From contig JBBPIG010000003.1 of NCBI GenBank assembly GCA_038040445.1, forward strand, positions 124,001-188,000: a stretch of DNA of 64,000 bases, written 5' to 3'. The notes under the pieces were generated by a model. The model saw only the letters and a program-made list of their open reading frames with translations, made no database searches and was not told the origin of the DNA. Source of the DNA: Acidobacteriota bacterium (GTDB lineage Bacteria > Acidobacteriota > Blastocatellia > UBA7656). Position 1 is the first letter of the stretch, and the number at the start of each line of letters is the position of its first letter. Shown here in pieces: positions 34,863 to 42,686 of this stretch. A program made the translations under genes and the position numbers.

Positions 34863-35294
34863 CTAGCTACTCGCTTCGGAGATGACCTTCAGTCCAGTGA
34901 CGTTGTCGAAATCCAACCGATTGTGTGTGATTAGCGGAACATTGTGCAAGAGAGCGGTCGCTGCAATCCAGCCATCTCCAGGCTGGATCTGGCGCCCTCT
35001 GCGTCTACCCTCCTCAGTTATCCTGGCCCATTGAATACATAGGTCATCGTCAGAGTGGAACACTAAGACGGGGCTCAAATAGTCCTCAAGTTTTTGCCGC
35101 TTTGAAGAGCCCCATTTGCTTCTTATCGCCCACCGTTGCAATTCCCCAAAAGTGACAAATGAGATGATCAAACTCTTGCCCGCTAGGTGAGGTTCGTAGA
35201 GGGTGGCACGCGTGTCATTCTTGAACACATAAGACATTACGTCAGTATCGACGACAACGACGTCAAAAAGGATGTCAAGAACGCTATCGTTCAA
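34863..35294 (-). CDS. PIN-domain toxin (VapC-like)
   Basis: 143-aa PIN ribonuclease: VVVDTDVMSYVFK (first Asp), FVTFGELQRWA (Glu), PGDGWIAATALLHNVPLITHNRLDF (last Asp pair). All four acidic positions look intact. TTG 35294 is preferred: GGAGG stands 5 nt before it and the TTGA overlaps the antitoxin stop, indicating coupled translation; an upstream GTG (35324) is the alternative. With the preceding small gene it forms a toxin-antitoxin pair between hemE and hemH. Confidence 0.85.
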   Translation of the reverse strand: MNDSVLDILFDVVVVDTDVMSYVFKNDTRATLYEPHLAGKSLIISFVTFGELQRWAIRSKWGSSKRQKLEDYLSPVLVFHSDDDLCIQWARITEEGRRRGRQIQPGDGWIAATALLHNVPLITHNRLDFDNVTGLKVISEASS

Positions 35295-35527
35295 GGCAAC
35301 CTCCGTGTTCCATCGCGACGCCACTCGCGAACCGCCGCAATGAACTCATCTACGCTTTCGTCTTCCGGCCAGAGATCACCCATCGCATGAAGTTGTTCGA
35401 GAGTGATGGGTGTTGTCCCTCTCTGTTGAATCAGCCTTTGCAGCCTGGCTCGGGCTCTGGATTGTTCAGGCGTCCGTCCTTCTTCGACATCGCTGACTTC
35501 GTCGGCTGTGGTGTTACCTTTCGTCAT
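35291..35527 (-). CDS. Putative antitoxin of PIN toxin
   Basis: 78-aa acidic protein: an N-terminal half rich in Glu/Arg and the C-terminal LWPEDESVDEFIAAVREWRRDG, a helix that commonly binds the cognate PIN toxin. No classical DNA-binding fold is obvious. Start ATG 35527 is supported by AAAGGAGAG. The stop overlaps the toxin start. It begins 32 bp after hemE. Confidence 0.75.
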   Translation of the reverse strand: MTKGNTTADEVSDVEEGRTPEQSRARARLQRLIQQRGTTPITLEQLHAMGDLWPEDESVDEFIAAVREWRRDGTRRLP

Positions 35528-35559
35528 GTACTCTCCTTTGCTAACTGCGTCGCGCAGCA

Positions 35560-36582
35560 TCACTCTGGGCTCTTTGCTGCATCGACAAATGCTCGCGCAT
35601 TTTCTACCGGCGTCATCGGAAGAATACCATGACCCAAATTCAAAATGTGACGGTGGCCGCCGCCCGCCCGAATAAGCTCGCGAGCCTTCTCAGTTATGAT
35701 CTCGGGTGTTGAGAGCAGCACGCACGGGTCGAGATTCCCTTGAAGAGCGAACTTCGGACCAACTCGAGCGCGCGCGTCTTCCAGATTCACGCGCCAGTCC
35801 ACGCTGATTACGTCGGCGCCGCACGTGGCCATCTGCTCAAGAAAAGTTCCGCTGCCGTTGATGTACATAATCACCGGCACATCCTTGCGGTTCAGCGACT
35901 CGAATATCTTCTTCTCGTATGGGAGCGCAAATGCCGCGTAGTCCCTCGGCGAAAGTTCTCCGGCCCACGAGTCGAACAATTGAATAACTTGCGCGCCGGC
36001 TTCGATCTGCGCGTTGAGATACAGGATGATCGTGTCCGCTATCTTGTCGAGCAAGGCATGAAGCGTCACCGGGTCGGCGAACATCATGCGTTTCACCTGG
36101 GCGTAGTTTTTCGAGCCGCCGCCTTCGATCATGTAAGCAGCGAGCGTCCACGGCGCGCCGGCAAAACCGATAAGCGGAACCGCGCCGTCCAGTTCCCGGC
36201 GAAGCGTATGGATGATCTCCATAACGAAGCCGGTCTTCTCAATTGGGTCTGGAACAACCAGCCGATCGATCTGTTGTCGCGAGCGAATTGGATCTGGAAG
36301 CTCGGGCCCCTTCTGCTCAGTGAGTCTGACTTCCTGGCCCATCGCTTCGACCGGGATCAGGATATCGCTGAACATGATCACCGCGTCGACGCCGAGTATG
36401 CGATACGGCTGTAGTGAAACTTCGACCGCCAGTTCCGGAGTCTTGCACAGCGTCAGGAAGTCGGTGTTGGCCCGCACGGCTCGATACTCAGGAAGGTAGC
36501 GCCCTGCTTGGCGCATCATCCACACCGGAGTTCTTTCGATTGGTTCGCCACGCGCTGCTCGGATCAATAGATCATTTTTCAT
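35560..36582 (-). CDS. hemE: Uroporphyrinogen decarboxylase
   Basis: 340 aa; converts uroporphyrinogen III to coproporphyrinogen III. Signature RTPVWMMRQAGRYLPEYR near the N-terminus (Arg/Asp active-site region), GFAGAPWTLAAYMIEGGGSK and GNLDPCVLL near the C-terminus. First gene of the haem run hemE-antitoxin-PIN-hemH-hemG; hemN/hemF-type steps are not here. Confidence 0.97.
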   Translation of the reverse strand: MKNDLLIRAARGEPIERTPVWMMRQAGRYLPEYRAVRANTDFLTLCKTPELAVEVSLQPYRILGVDAVIMFSDILIPVEAMGQEVRLTEQKGPELPDPIRSRQQIDRLVVPDPIEKTGFVMEIIHTLRRELDGAVPLIGFAGAPWTLAAYMIEGGGSKNYAQVKRMMFADPVTLHALLDKIADTIILYLNAQIEAGAQVIQLFDSWAGELSPRDYAAFALPYEKKIFESLNRKDVPVIMYINGSGTFLEQMATCGADVISVDWRVNLEDARARVGPKFALQGNLDPCVLLSTPEIITEKARELIRAGGGHRHILNLGHGILPMTPVENARAFVDAAKSPE

Positions 36583-36641
36583 TCGAATGTCTTTCGTACT
36601 CTCGGAGCGAATTCTAGCAACCAGCGATAGTGGTCACAACT

Positions 36642-37184
36642 TCACCGGCTAACGAACGGGCTCCCTTGCTCATAGAATCTCCACTCGAGGTGCATCGCTC
36701 GTGAGATACCAATGCGCTTGCTGCTGGCAATTTCCGGCGTTGTCTTACCGGGCTTGAGCTTAATTCGTCTTCCTATGCGCTCAGCATTGAAGCTCAAGTC
36801 AATACCGAATGCCTGGCACAAGCGGCCCGGTCCGCTGGCGAGCTTTCTGATGTCGCTTGTGCCGCGGCGCTCCTCCATAAGTTCGATTCCCCGGGCCGGC
36901 TCGACCGCGCGTATGAGCACCGCGCCGGCGCCCTCGCGGTTGGTCGTAAAGTTCAAGCAATAGTACATCCCATAGATGAAGTACACGTATACGTGCCCGA
37001 ACGTCTTCTGCATCACCACCGACTGTTTCGGCCGCATCACCGAATGCGACGCGGCGTCGGTGGTGTAGGCTTCGGTCTCGACTATGCGGCCTTCGCATGG
37101 TCCAACGACCAGCAGCGTTCCGATCAGATCACGCGCGACTTCGATCGTATCGCGCGCAAAGAATGCAGAAGTAAGATAGGCCAT
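36642..37184 (-). CDS. mpg: 3-methyladenine DNA glycosylase (AAG/MPG family)
   Basis: 180-aa alkyl-base excision-repair enzyme. FFARDTIEVARDLIGTLL, the catalytic region GRIVETEAYTTDAASHS (Glu as general base), VYVYFIYGMYYCLNFTT and RGTSDIRKLASGPGRLCQAFGI are characteristic. Somewhat shorter than the usual 190-210 aa at both ends. Separate transcription unit from hemE (59-bp gap) or its upstream partner. Confidence 0.94.
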   Translation of the reverse strand: MAYLTSAFFARDTIEVARDLIGTLLVVGPCEGRIVETEAYTTDAASHSVMRPKQSVVMQKTFGHVYVYFIYGMYYCLNFTTNREGAGAVLIRAVEPARGIELMEERRGTSDIRKLASGPGRLCQAFGIDLSFNAERIGRRIKLKPGKTTPEIASSKRIGISRAMHLEWRFYEQGSPFVSR

Positions 37185-37288
37185 GTTCTGAATCGTGATG
37201 CGCGGCGTCGCTAACCGTCGCCGGGCAGCGGGTCGAGGATTCTAACCAACGGTGGTTCCTTGCGCCACTTTTGCGTGCCTTTTTTCTT

Positions 37289-37316
37289 TTGCCGCGACTG
37301 CTCGCTGTGCTATAAA
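37289..37316 (+). promoter_or_regulatory. Possible promoter of mgtE
   Basis: TTGCCG, 16-bp spacer, TATAAA (37311-37316), giving a leader of about 70 nt before mgtE. The -10 is strong, the -35 moderate. No M-box riboswitch could be recognised by eye in the short leader. Confidence 0.45.
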
Positions 37317-37391
37317 AGCTTTGGGTTCAATCAGCAGCGGTAATGGACAGCAACTCTTCAAATCTTATGTTACGCAGCGGAGACGATTCGG

Positions 37392-38783
37392 ATGCAGGCG
37401 CAGCGGCTAAATCTCATGCTGGACTCTGTCGGTCGTCTTGCCCGGCGCGGCGCTATGTCGAATGCCGCCAACCTGCTTACCAAGCTGCGCCCCGTTGATA
37501 TCGCTCAAATCCTCAGTCAACTCCCACAACGCGACAGCGAAATAGTGTTCGAAGCCTTCGTGCGGCACGACCTGAGCAAAGCCGCGGAAGCGCTGGCCGA
37601 AATGGAAACCAGCCGCTCGGTCGCACTGCTGACGACGCTCAACAGGGAAGACGTTTCTCGCCTGCTTCAAGAGCTGCCTTCCGACGACGCCACGCTCATA
37701 GTCTCGGAGCTTCCCGAGGAGTTACGCGAGGAGTTTCTCGACGCGATGAAGCTCGAACACTCGACCGTCGTCAACGAGCTGCTGGGATTTGCTGATGAAA
37801 CCGCCGGGCGAATTATGACGCCCGAGTATTTCGCGCTCGACGAGTATGTAACCGTCGAGGAAGCCATCACCGAGCTTCAGCGCCGCTCGGAAGAGTTCGA
37901 GATGGCGTTTTATCTTTACGTCGTCGATTCTCGCAATCATTTGCTCGGGGTAGTCAGCTTGCGCCAGTTGTTATTGAATCCGCCGTCGACGCCGCTGCGC
38001 AAGATCATGATCGGCGACGCGATTAAGGTGACGACCGACACCGACCAGGAAGAAGTTGCCCGTATAGTCGCAACCTACAATCTTCTGGCCGTGCCGGTGG
38101 TCGACGAAGAGAACAAGCTCGTCGGAATCATAACTGTCGACGACGTGCTCGACGTGATGCGCGAAGAGGCTACCGAAGACATCTATGCGCTCGCCGGGGT
38201 TGAAGCCGATGACCGCGCGCTGGGGTCGCCAATTAATTCGGCGCGACGGAGGTTGCCGTGGCTGATGCTGTCGCTCGGCGCGGCGCTGATAGCTGTCGCG
38301 ATTGTGCAATATTACGTGAAGACGATCGAGAGCTCGATATGGCTCGCGGTTCTGATTCCGGTTGTCGCGACGATGGGCAGCAACGCCGCGACGCAGACAA
38401 TGACCGTGGTGGTTCGAGGAATCGGGCTGGGCGAAGTCGGATGGGAAACCAGCGGCCGGGTGGTGATCAAAGAGACGCTCGTTGGGCTGATCAACGGTTC
38501 GATAATAGGCGCCGGAGTGTGTGTCATAGTCACGATCTGGTTTGGCGCCAGGCTTGGCTCGATGTGGTTCGGGTTGAAGCTTGGCGGCATTCTCGGAGTT
38601 ACGATGGTATTGAGTCTCGTCGTAGCCGGAGTGACGGGCACCCTGGTTCCCGTGTTGCTCAAGCGCTTCAGAGTCGATCCCGCGCTCGCTTCGTCGATGT
38701 TCGTGGTGACATTCACCGACGTGATTACGTTTTTCTTCTACCTCGGGATGGCCACGCTCTTGCTCAGTCATTTCAAACTCTAG
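37392..38783 (+). CDS. mgtE: Magnesium transporter MgtE
   Basis: 463 aa. N-terminal superhelical MgtE_N domain (about 15-125; repeated LLTKLRPVDIAQIL, LNREDVSRLLQELP), two CBS domains (about 135-255; IMTPEYFALDEYVTVEEAI, VDEENKLVGIITVDDVLDVM) and five C-terminal membrane helices (about 285-463). The pore motif MGSNAATQTMTVVVRGI is present. Mg2+-gated channel/transporter by homology. GGAG lies about 10 nt before the ATG. Confidence 0.97.
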   Translation: MQAQRLNLMLDSVGRLARRGAMSNAANLLTKLRPVDIAQILSQLPQRDSEIVFEAFVRHDLSKAAEALAEMETSRSVALLTTLNREDVSRLLQELPSDDATLIVSELPEELREEFLDAMKLEHSTVVNELLGFADETAGRIMTPEYFALDEYVTVEEAITELQRRSEEFEMAFYLYVVDSRNHLLGVVSLRQLLLNPPSTPLRKIMIGDAIKVTTDTDQEEVARIVATYNLLAVPVVDEENKLVGIITVDDVLDVMREEATEDIYALAGVEADDRALGSPINSARRRLPWLMLSLGAALIAVAIVQYYVKTIESSIWLAVLIPVVATMGSNAATQTMTVVVRGIGLGEVGWETSGRVVIKETLVGLINGSIIGAGVCVIVTIWFGARLGSMWFGLKLGGILGVTMVLSLVVAGVTGTLVPVLLKRFRVDPALASSMFVVTFTDVITFFFYLGMATLLLSHFKL

Positions 38784-38787
38784 CTGC

Positions 38788-38898
38788 CCTGGGAGCGCAG
38801 GCGGGGTTCAGAGTTCAAGCTTCAGCTTGCGTGATTCGATCGGGTAAAGCCCTGGAAGCAAGCTGAAGCTTGAACTCTGAACGCCTGCGTTTCCAGGG
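38788..38898. repeat. 40-bp inverted repeat after mgtE
   Basis: The inner arms 38807-38830 and 38858-38881 are perfect reverse complements (24 bp) with core AAGCTTCAGCTT; pairing continues imperfectly outward to 38788 and 38898. Same nested-palindrome layout as 1801-1890. Confidence 0.85.
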
Positions 38899-38911
38899 CG
38901 GCCAATCGCCA

Positions 38912-39277
38912 ATGTTCAATCGAAAAGAAGATGACGACGGCGACGAGCGGTTGTTTTCCTGGCGGCGGATTAGAACGCTGATCGTCGGGACAGCGTTGGC
39001 GCTTGTCGCCGGACTTGTTGCGGTGAACACGTTTACTTACTTCCAGTACGGCGGGACGATGTTCGACCGCTACTTCGATAAGAAAGAAAAGAAAAGCCCG
39101 ATGGCGGGGAAGCTTGCCTTCGACAAAGGGACGAAATACTACATCGGCATCATCAGGGGCGAAGGCCATACCTCGAGGCGTGGGGACGTGTACTACATCG
39201 AGCAAGCGGGTGGGTCGATGATCGAGGTGTCGAAAGAAAACGTCGAGGTGCGCGACCCGGAGAAAATCGACAAGTGA
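38912..39277 (+). CDS. Small single-pass membrane protein
   Basis: 121 aa: acidic N-terminus (NRKEDDDGDE), one membrane helix (LIVGTALALVAGLVAVNTF, about 22-40), and an outer or periplasmic part with KYYIGIIRGEGHTSRRGDVYYIE. No family recognised. The longer upstream frame runs through the repeat, so ATG 38912 is used although its ribosome-binding site is weak. Confidence 0.6.
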   Translation: MFNRKEDDDGDERLFSWRRIRTLIVGTALALVAGLVAVNTFTYFQYGGTMFDRYFDKKEKKSPMAGKLAFDKGTKYYIGIIRGEGHTSRRGDVYYIEQAGGSMIEVSKENVEVRDPEKIDK

Positions 39278-39389
39278 CCGGAGAGCGCTCGATAGGTTGT
39301 GCTTGTGACTCGTGATGGTCTTTAGTAATATTGCGCGTCGAGACGGGCTCCTGATCTCAAATCACCGTTGAAAAAAGGGGGATGAACGA

Positions 39390-39869
39390 ATGAGCAATCA
39401 GCCGCCGAATGGCTATCCACCGGGTGGTCCTCAAGGTTATCAGGGCGGAGGCTATCCACCGCCGAGCGCGCCCACGGGCAAGACGAAAGTGATGAACCTG
39501 GACTACAACGTAGCCGGTTTGCTTTGCTATATGCTGCCCTGCTTGTGTCTGGCTGACCTGATCTTCTGTATTCTCTGGCTGGCCACGGAGCCGAAGGAGA
39601 GTCGCTTTGTGCGCTTTCACGCGATACAGGGCCTGCTGCTTTTCGGGTTAGGATTCGTCGTCGGGATTATTTTTCAGATTCTGGGAACCGGTATGGCGGT
39701 CACTACTAGCGGAGTAGTGGAAGCCGGCGGATTTGGCCTCTTGCTGCTTGTCCGCTTGGTTGTCGGCGTCGCTCTCCTGGCCCTTTATATCATCTGCATG
39801 ATCAAAGCATATCAGGGACAGATGTGGAAGCTCCCTATTATCGGCGACATTGCCGAGAAGAACGCCTAA
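39390..39869 (+). CDS. DUF4870-type membrane protein
   Basis: 159 aa: a Gly/Pro/Tyr-rich N-terminus (PPNGYPPGGPQGYQGGGYPP) followed by a DUF4870/Tic20-like four-helix membrane domain with NVAGLLCYML, ESRFVRFHAIQGLLLFG and MIKAYQGQMWKLPIIGDIAEK. Such proteins are common small inner-membrane proteins of unknown role. GGGGGATGAACG precedes the ATG. Confidence 0.88.
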   Translation: MSNQPPNGYPPGGPQGYQGGGYPPPSAPTGKTKVMNLDYNVAGLLCYMLPCLCLADLIFCILWLATEPKESRFVRFHAIQGLLLFGLGFVVGIIFQILGTGMAVTTSGVVEAGGFGLLLLVRLVVGVALLALYIICMIKAYQGQMWKLPIIGDIAEKNA

Positions 39870-39896
39870 GAACGCGCAGTTGATGAAACAGTGTGA

Positions 39897-39943
39897 AGGC
39901 CCACCTGCGGCTACGCATAGCCGGCAGGTGGGCCTCGTTCTTT
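39897..39943. terminator. Bidirectional terminator-like hairpin
   Basis: AGGCCCACCTGC pairs with GCAGGTGGGCCT (12 bp) plus further inner pairing around GGCTA, followed by CGTTCTTTC. It lies between the convergent DUF4870 and CPBP genes. Confidence 0.7.
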
Positions 39944-39953
39944 CACCACCAAA

Positions 39954-41012
39954 CTAGCTGGGGCTGGGATTCGATTCCCCCTCAGAAGGCTGCAGATCGG
40001 ATGGCGGTTGTTCCTCGGGAGTAATGCTTGCGAAAGCTGGCTCGCGTTTGCCATGTTTGATCGCGGATATCATTTCCTCGGAAGGGGTAAACAGCCCGCT
40101 CTTCCAGATCGCCAGCGTGGATAAGATCAACGCCACAGTTGCCGCCACGCCACCTTCGGGTCCGTAGCTGCCGCCTGATACCCACAAGGGCGTTCCGATG
40201 CTGCCCCGTAGCCATGCGAGTTCATTGAGCGTTGTTAAACCGCTTACCGGCAGGCCGAAGATAAACGCCATCGCAAAATTCCACGAGTAGTGAAGCGCAG
40301 TCGCAAGCCAGAGGCTTCGCGTCATCAAGTAAGCTAACCCGAGCCAGAGTCCTGCAAGAATCGTGTTGATAGTCGAGAGGGCGGTGGCGCTTGGATTCCA
40401 GATGTGTACCAGCCCAAAAATAACGGACGTCATAGCGACCGCTGTTCCCCCGCCCAGATTGTGTACCAAAGCTTGAAACGGGAACCCGCGAAAAATCAGC
40501 TCTTCGGTCGCGCCCGAACTGAGAAAAAACAGAAACACGATTATGAAACCGCGTGCGATTTGTGCTCCATCCCGCGTGTGCACTCCGAAGCTGAAAGCGC
40601 CGGTTGCTGCTGCGATTCCAACCGCAATTGCCAGCGAGGCCGCTCCCATCAACGAACCTAATCCGAAGTCCGGGCGCCAGCCTCGATGAAGCCTGAACCC
40701 CACTGACCCGAGGCTGCGGCGCTCCAACGTTCGCGCGCAGACTGCCGATGCGATCACCGCTGCGGCAAGGTTCCCGAAATTGCTGCCGGCGAGATAAGAC
40801 AATTCGGGGCGGCTGAGATGGCCGGAATCGGAAGGCTCGACGAGTAAGGAGTCGAGTGACGGGAAGAGCATCGCGAAAGCTTTGGCCAGGCCCGTCAGCA
40901 GTGAAGCCGCGAGAATGAAGACAAGGAAGAAAGCGAGTACGCGCCAACCGGAACGCAGCTCGCTTTCGTCGTTAATGAATATGTTTCTGGCGACGTCGAG
41001 CGGGTCGCTCAT
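39954..41012 (-). CDS. CPBP-family intramembrane glutamic endopeptidase
   Basis: 352-aa polytopic membrane protein of the CAAX-processing/bacteriocin-protection (Abi/Rce1-like) family. Motif 1 EELIFRGFPFQAL, motif 2 GLVHIWNP and motif 3 LHYSWNFAMAF contain the catalytic Glu-Glu-x3-Arg, His and His/Asn. A hydrophilic C-terminal tail of about 40 residues (PEEQPPSDLQPSEGES) is probably disordered. Confidence 0.92.
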   Translation of the reverse strand: MSDPLDVARNIFINDESELRSGWRVLAFFLVFILAASLLTGLAKAFAMLFPSLDSLLVEPSDSGHLSRPELSYLAGSNFGNLAAAVIASAVCARTLERRSLGSVGFRLHRGWRPDFGLGSLMGAASLAIAVGIAAATGAFSFGVHTRDGAQIARGFIIVFLFFLSSGATEELIFRGFPFQALVHNLGGGTAVAMTSVIFGLVHIWNPSATALSTINTILAGLWLGLAYLMTRSLWLATALHYSWNFAMAFIFGLPVSGLTTLNELAWLRGSIGTPLWVSGGSYGPEGGVAATVALILSTLAIWKSGLFTPSEEMISAIKHGKREPAFASITPEEQPPSDLQPSEGESNPSPS

Positions 41013-41245
41013 AGCGAGCGACTCTATCGGCGGGTCAAAGGAGTGTCAAGGAAGCGGTCGCGGAACAAACAATGGATAAGCTGTTTGAGTTGCTCGACCC
41101 ACCGCGTAGCCAGGCGTTACAACCTGATTTGACAGCCGCGCTCTGGCAAAAAGAGACCACCTCTTCATACGGCCACGCTAACGACGACGCCGGCTTGGAA
41201 GCTGACGCTCCTTGTTTAGGGGCGTGCTTCGTGTGTTGAGTAGAC

Positions 41246-42418
41246 CTATTTCGTACGGGGTGTTTTCTGGCTTTGTCCCGGCTCCTTTGCGGCGATGTAT
41301 CCGCGCTTGGTCTTGATGACCAGTCTGTCATCGCTCTTTTGAACGGGACGAGCGAGCTCGAGCTTTAGCCTGCGAAAGCTCCCGTCGCGTTTCCTGTTTG
41401 TAGACACAAAGCCGAGCGTGTACCGCGTGCGGAGATGATCGATCAGACTGTTGAAGACGCGATCCAGGTTATCCGGTTTGTCGGTCAGGACTTCGCCGCC
41501 GGTCTCCTCGGCAAGTTGCTTGAGGTTGGAGCTTTTCGCTTTGAACAAGCCTCCGATGCCGGCCGCTGCGATCATGATTCCGTTCTCCATTCGTTGGCCT
41601 GCGGTCTTGGGTATGATCCCGCACACCACGCTCCCTGACTCAAGCACCGCCATGCGCGCATCGTCCGCGGACGGCCCAGCGCAGTCGAAGTAAGTCGTGA
41701 TGCCGGTGATCATTATTATCACCCGGCGGCCATCTGGATTTCCCGCCCTGCGCATGTAATCCGCTGACTCATAGAAAGCGCGGTTGAAGCAATGGCCGGC
41801 GTTCTCGTCGTGAGGAGGCAAGTGATCCAGACCTGCGAGGACCCTGTCTTTCCCGCGGCCGAAACCGGTAACCAACTCGGTGGTATTGGCAAAAGACATC
41901 AGGGCTACTTCGTCCTGCGGCCTGAGCCTCTCGAGCGCCGCCAGAGTCGCGTGGCGCACCTTTTCGCTGAAAGGATCAAGGCATCCGCCGCGGTCGATTA
42001 GCAGAATCACCGAGAGCGGGAGCGTGTCCTGACTGAATTGAGTTACCTGCTGTCTGACTCCGTCTTCCGCGAGCACAAAGTCTTCCTTCGTGAGACTGCC
42101 GACTACACGGCCGGTCTTCTGCTGGATTACTTGTGCATCGAGGACGACCAGGTCTACGGCCAGCCTGATGTTCTCGCCGGCTCCGCCAGGCGAGTCACCC
42201 ATCGTCTGTTGAATGCTGCCGGTGTTTTGTAGTGGCAAGCTGGCGGGCTTCTGCTGTTGAGCGCCTTCACGTTTGGTGTCTTCGAGCTTGCGTTCCTGGG
42301 TGCTCCCGTTCTTGCCGCGAGAGGGCGTGTTGTTTGGCGACTGCGCGGCCACGCTCAACAACACACTCAAAGTTGAAATGATCGACAGCGAGAGTACGGC
42401 TATTCGGTGAGGGTTCAT
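41246..42418 (-). CDS. Secreted VWA-domain protein with degenerate MIDAS
   Basis: 390 aa. Signal peptide (about 1-26), disordered linker, a short beta domain (RLAVDLVVLDAQVIQQKTGRVVGSLTKEDFVLAEDGVRQQV) and a VWA domain (about 130-350). The first metal-site motif reads LIDRGGC instead of DxSxS, so metal binding in the usual way is doubtful. The C-terminus RTRYTLGFVSTNRKRDGSFRRLKLEL is typical of VWA proteins of Acidobacteria. Paralogue of the protein at 45048-46271. Confidence 0.9.
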   Translation of the reverse strand: MNPHRIAVLSLSIISTLSVLLSVAAQSPNNTPSRGKNGSTQERKLEDTKREGAQQQKPASLPLQNTGSIQQTMGDSPGGAGENIRLAVDLVVLDAQVIQQKTGRVVGSLTKEDFVLAEDGVRQQVTQFSQDTLPLSVILLIDRGGCLDPFSEKVRHATLAALERLRPQDEVALMSFANTTELVTGFGRGKDRVLAGLDHLPPHDENAGHCFNRAFYESADYMRRAGNPDGRRVIIMITGITTYFDCAGPSADDARMAVLESGSVVCGIIPKTAGQRMENGIMIAAAGIGGLFKAKSSNLKQLAEETGGEVLTDKPDNLDRVFNSLIDHLRTRYTLGFVSTNRKRDGSFRRLKLELARPVQKSDDRLVIKTKRGYIAAKEPGQSQKTPRTK

Positions 42419-42618
42419 AGGTGCCTCCTTCCAAAGCGATTAGAAATTGATGGGTCGTTTGGCACCGAGTAAAGCCAACAGCTACGGCCGGTACTGGTTC
42501 TGGTTTCGTCCGATGGCGCCGACCAGGCGGAGGAAGGAGCGAAGGAGGATGAAGCAGATGGGGTGTCTTTTACTGAGTTCGCTTTTTCATCCGCCCAGTC
42601 CGTGCCACCGAAAAAAAG

Positions 42619-42667
42619 TGTGATGCGTGATCAGTTATCCGTCTCGCGAGAAGTTGTCACGCATCAC
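42619..42667. repeat. GTGATGCGTGA inverted repeat
   Basis: GTGATGCGTGA (42619-42629) is inverted at 42657-42667. The unit is the same as in the pyrR-pyrB hairpin. The 268-bp gap between the VWA and FecR genes shows nothing else. Confidence 0.7.
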
Positions 42668-42686
42668 GGAGTCTCACTTCAGTTCT

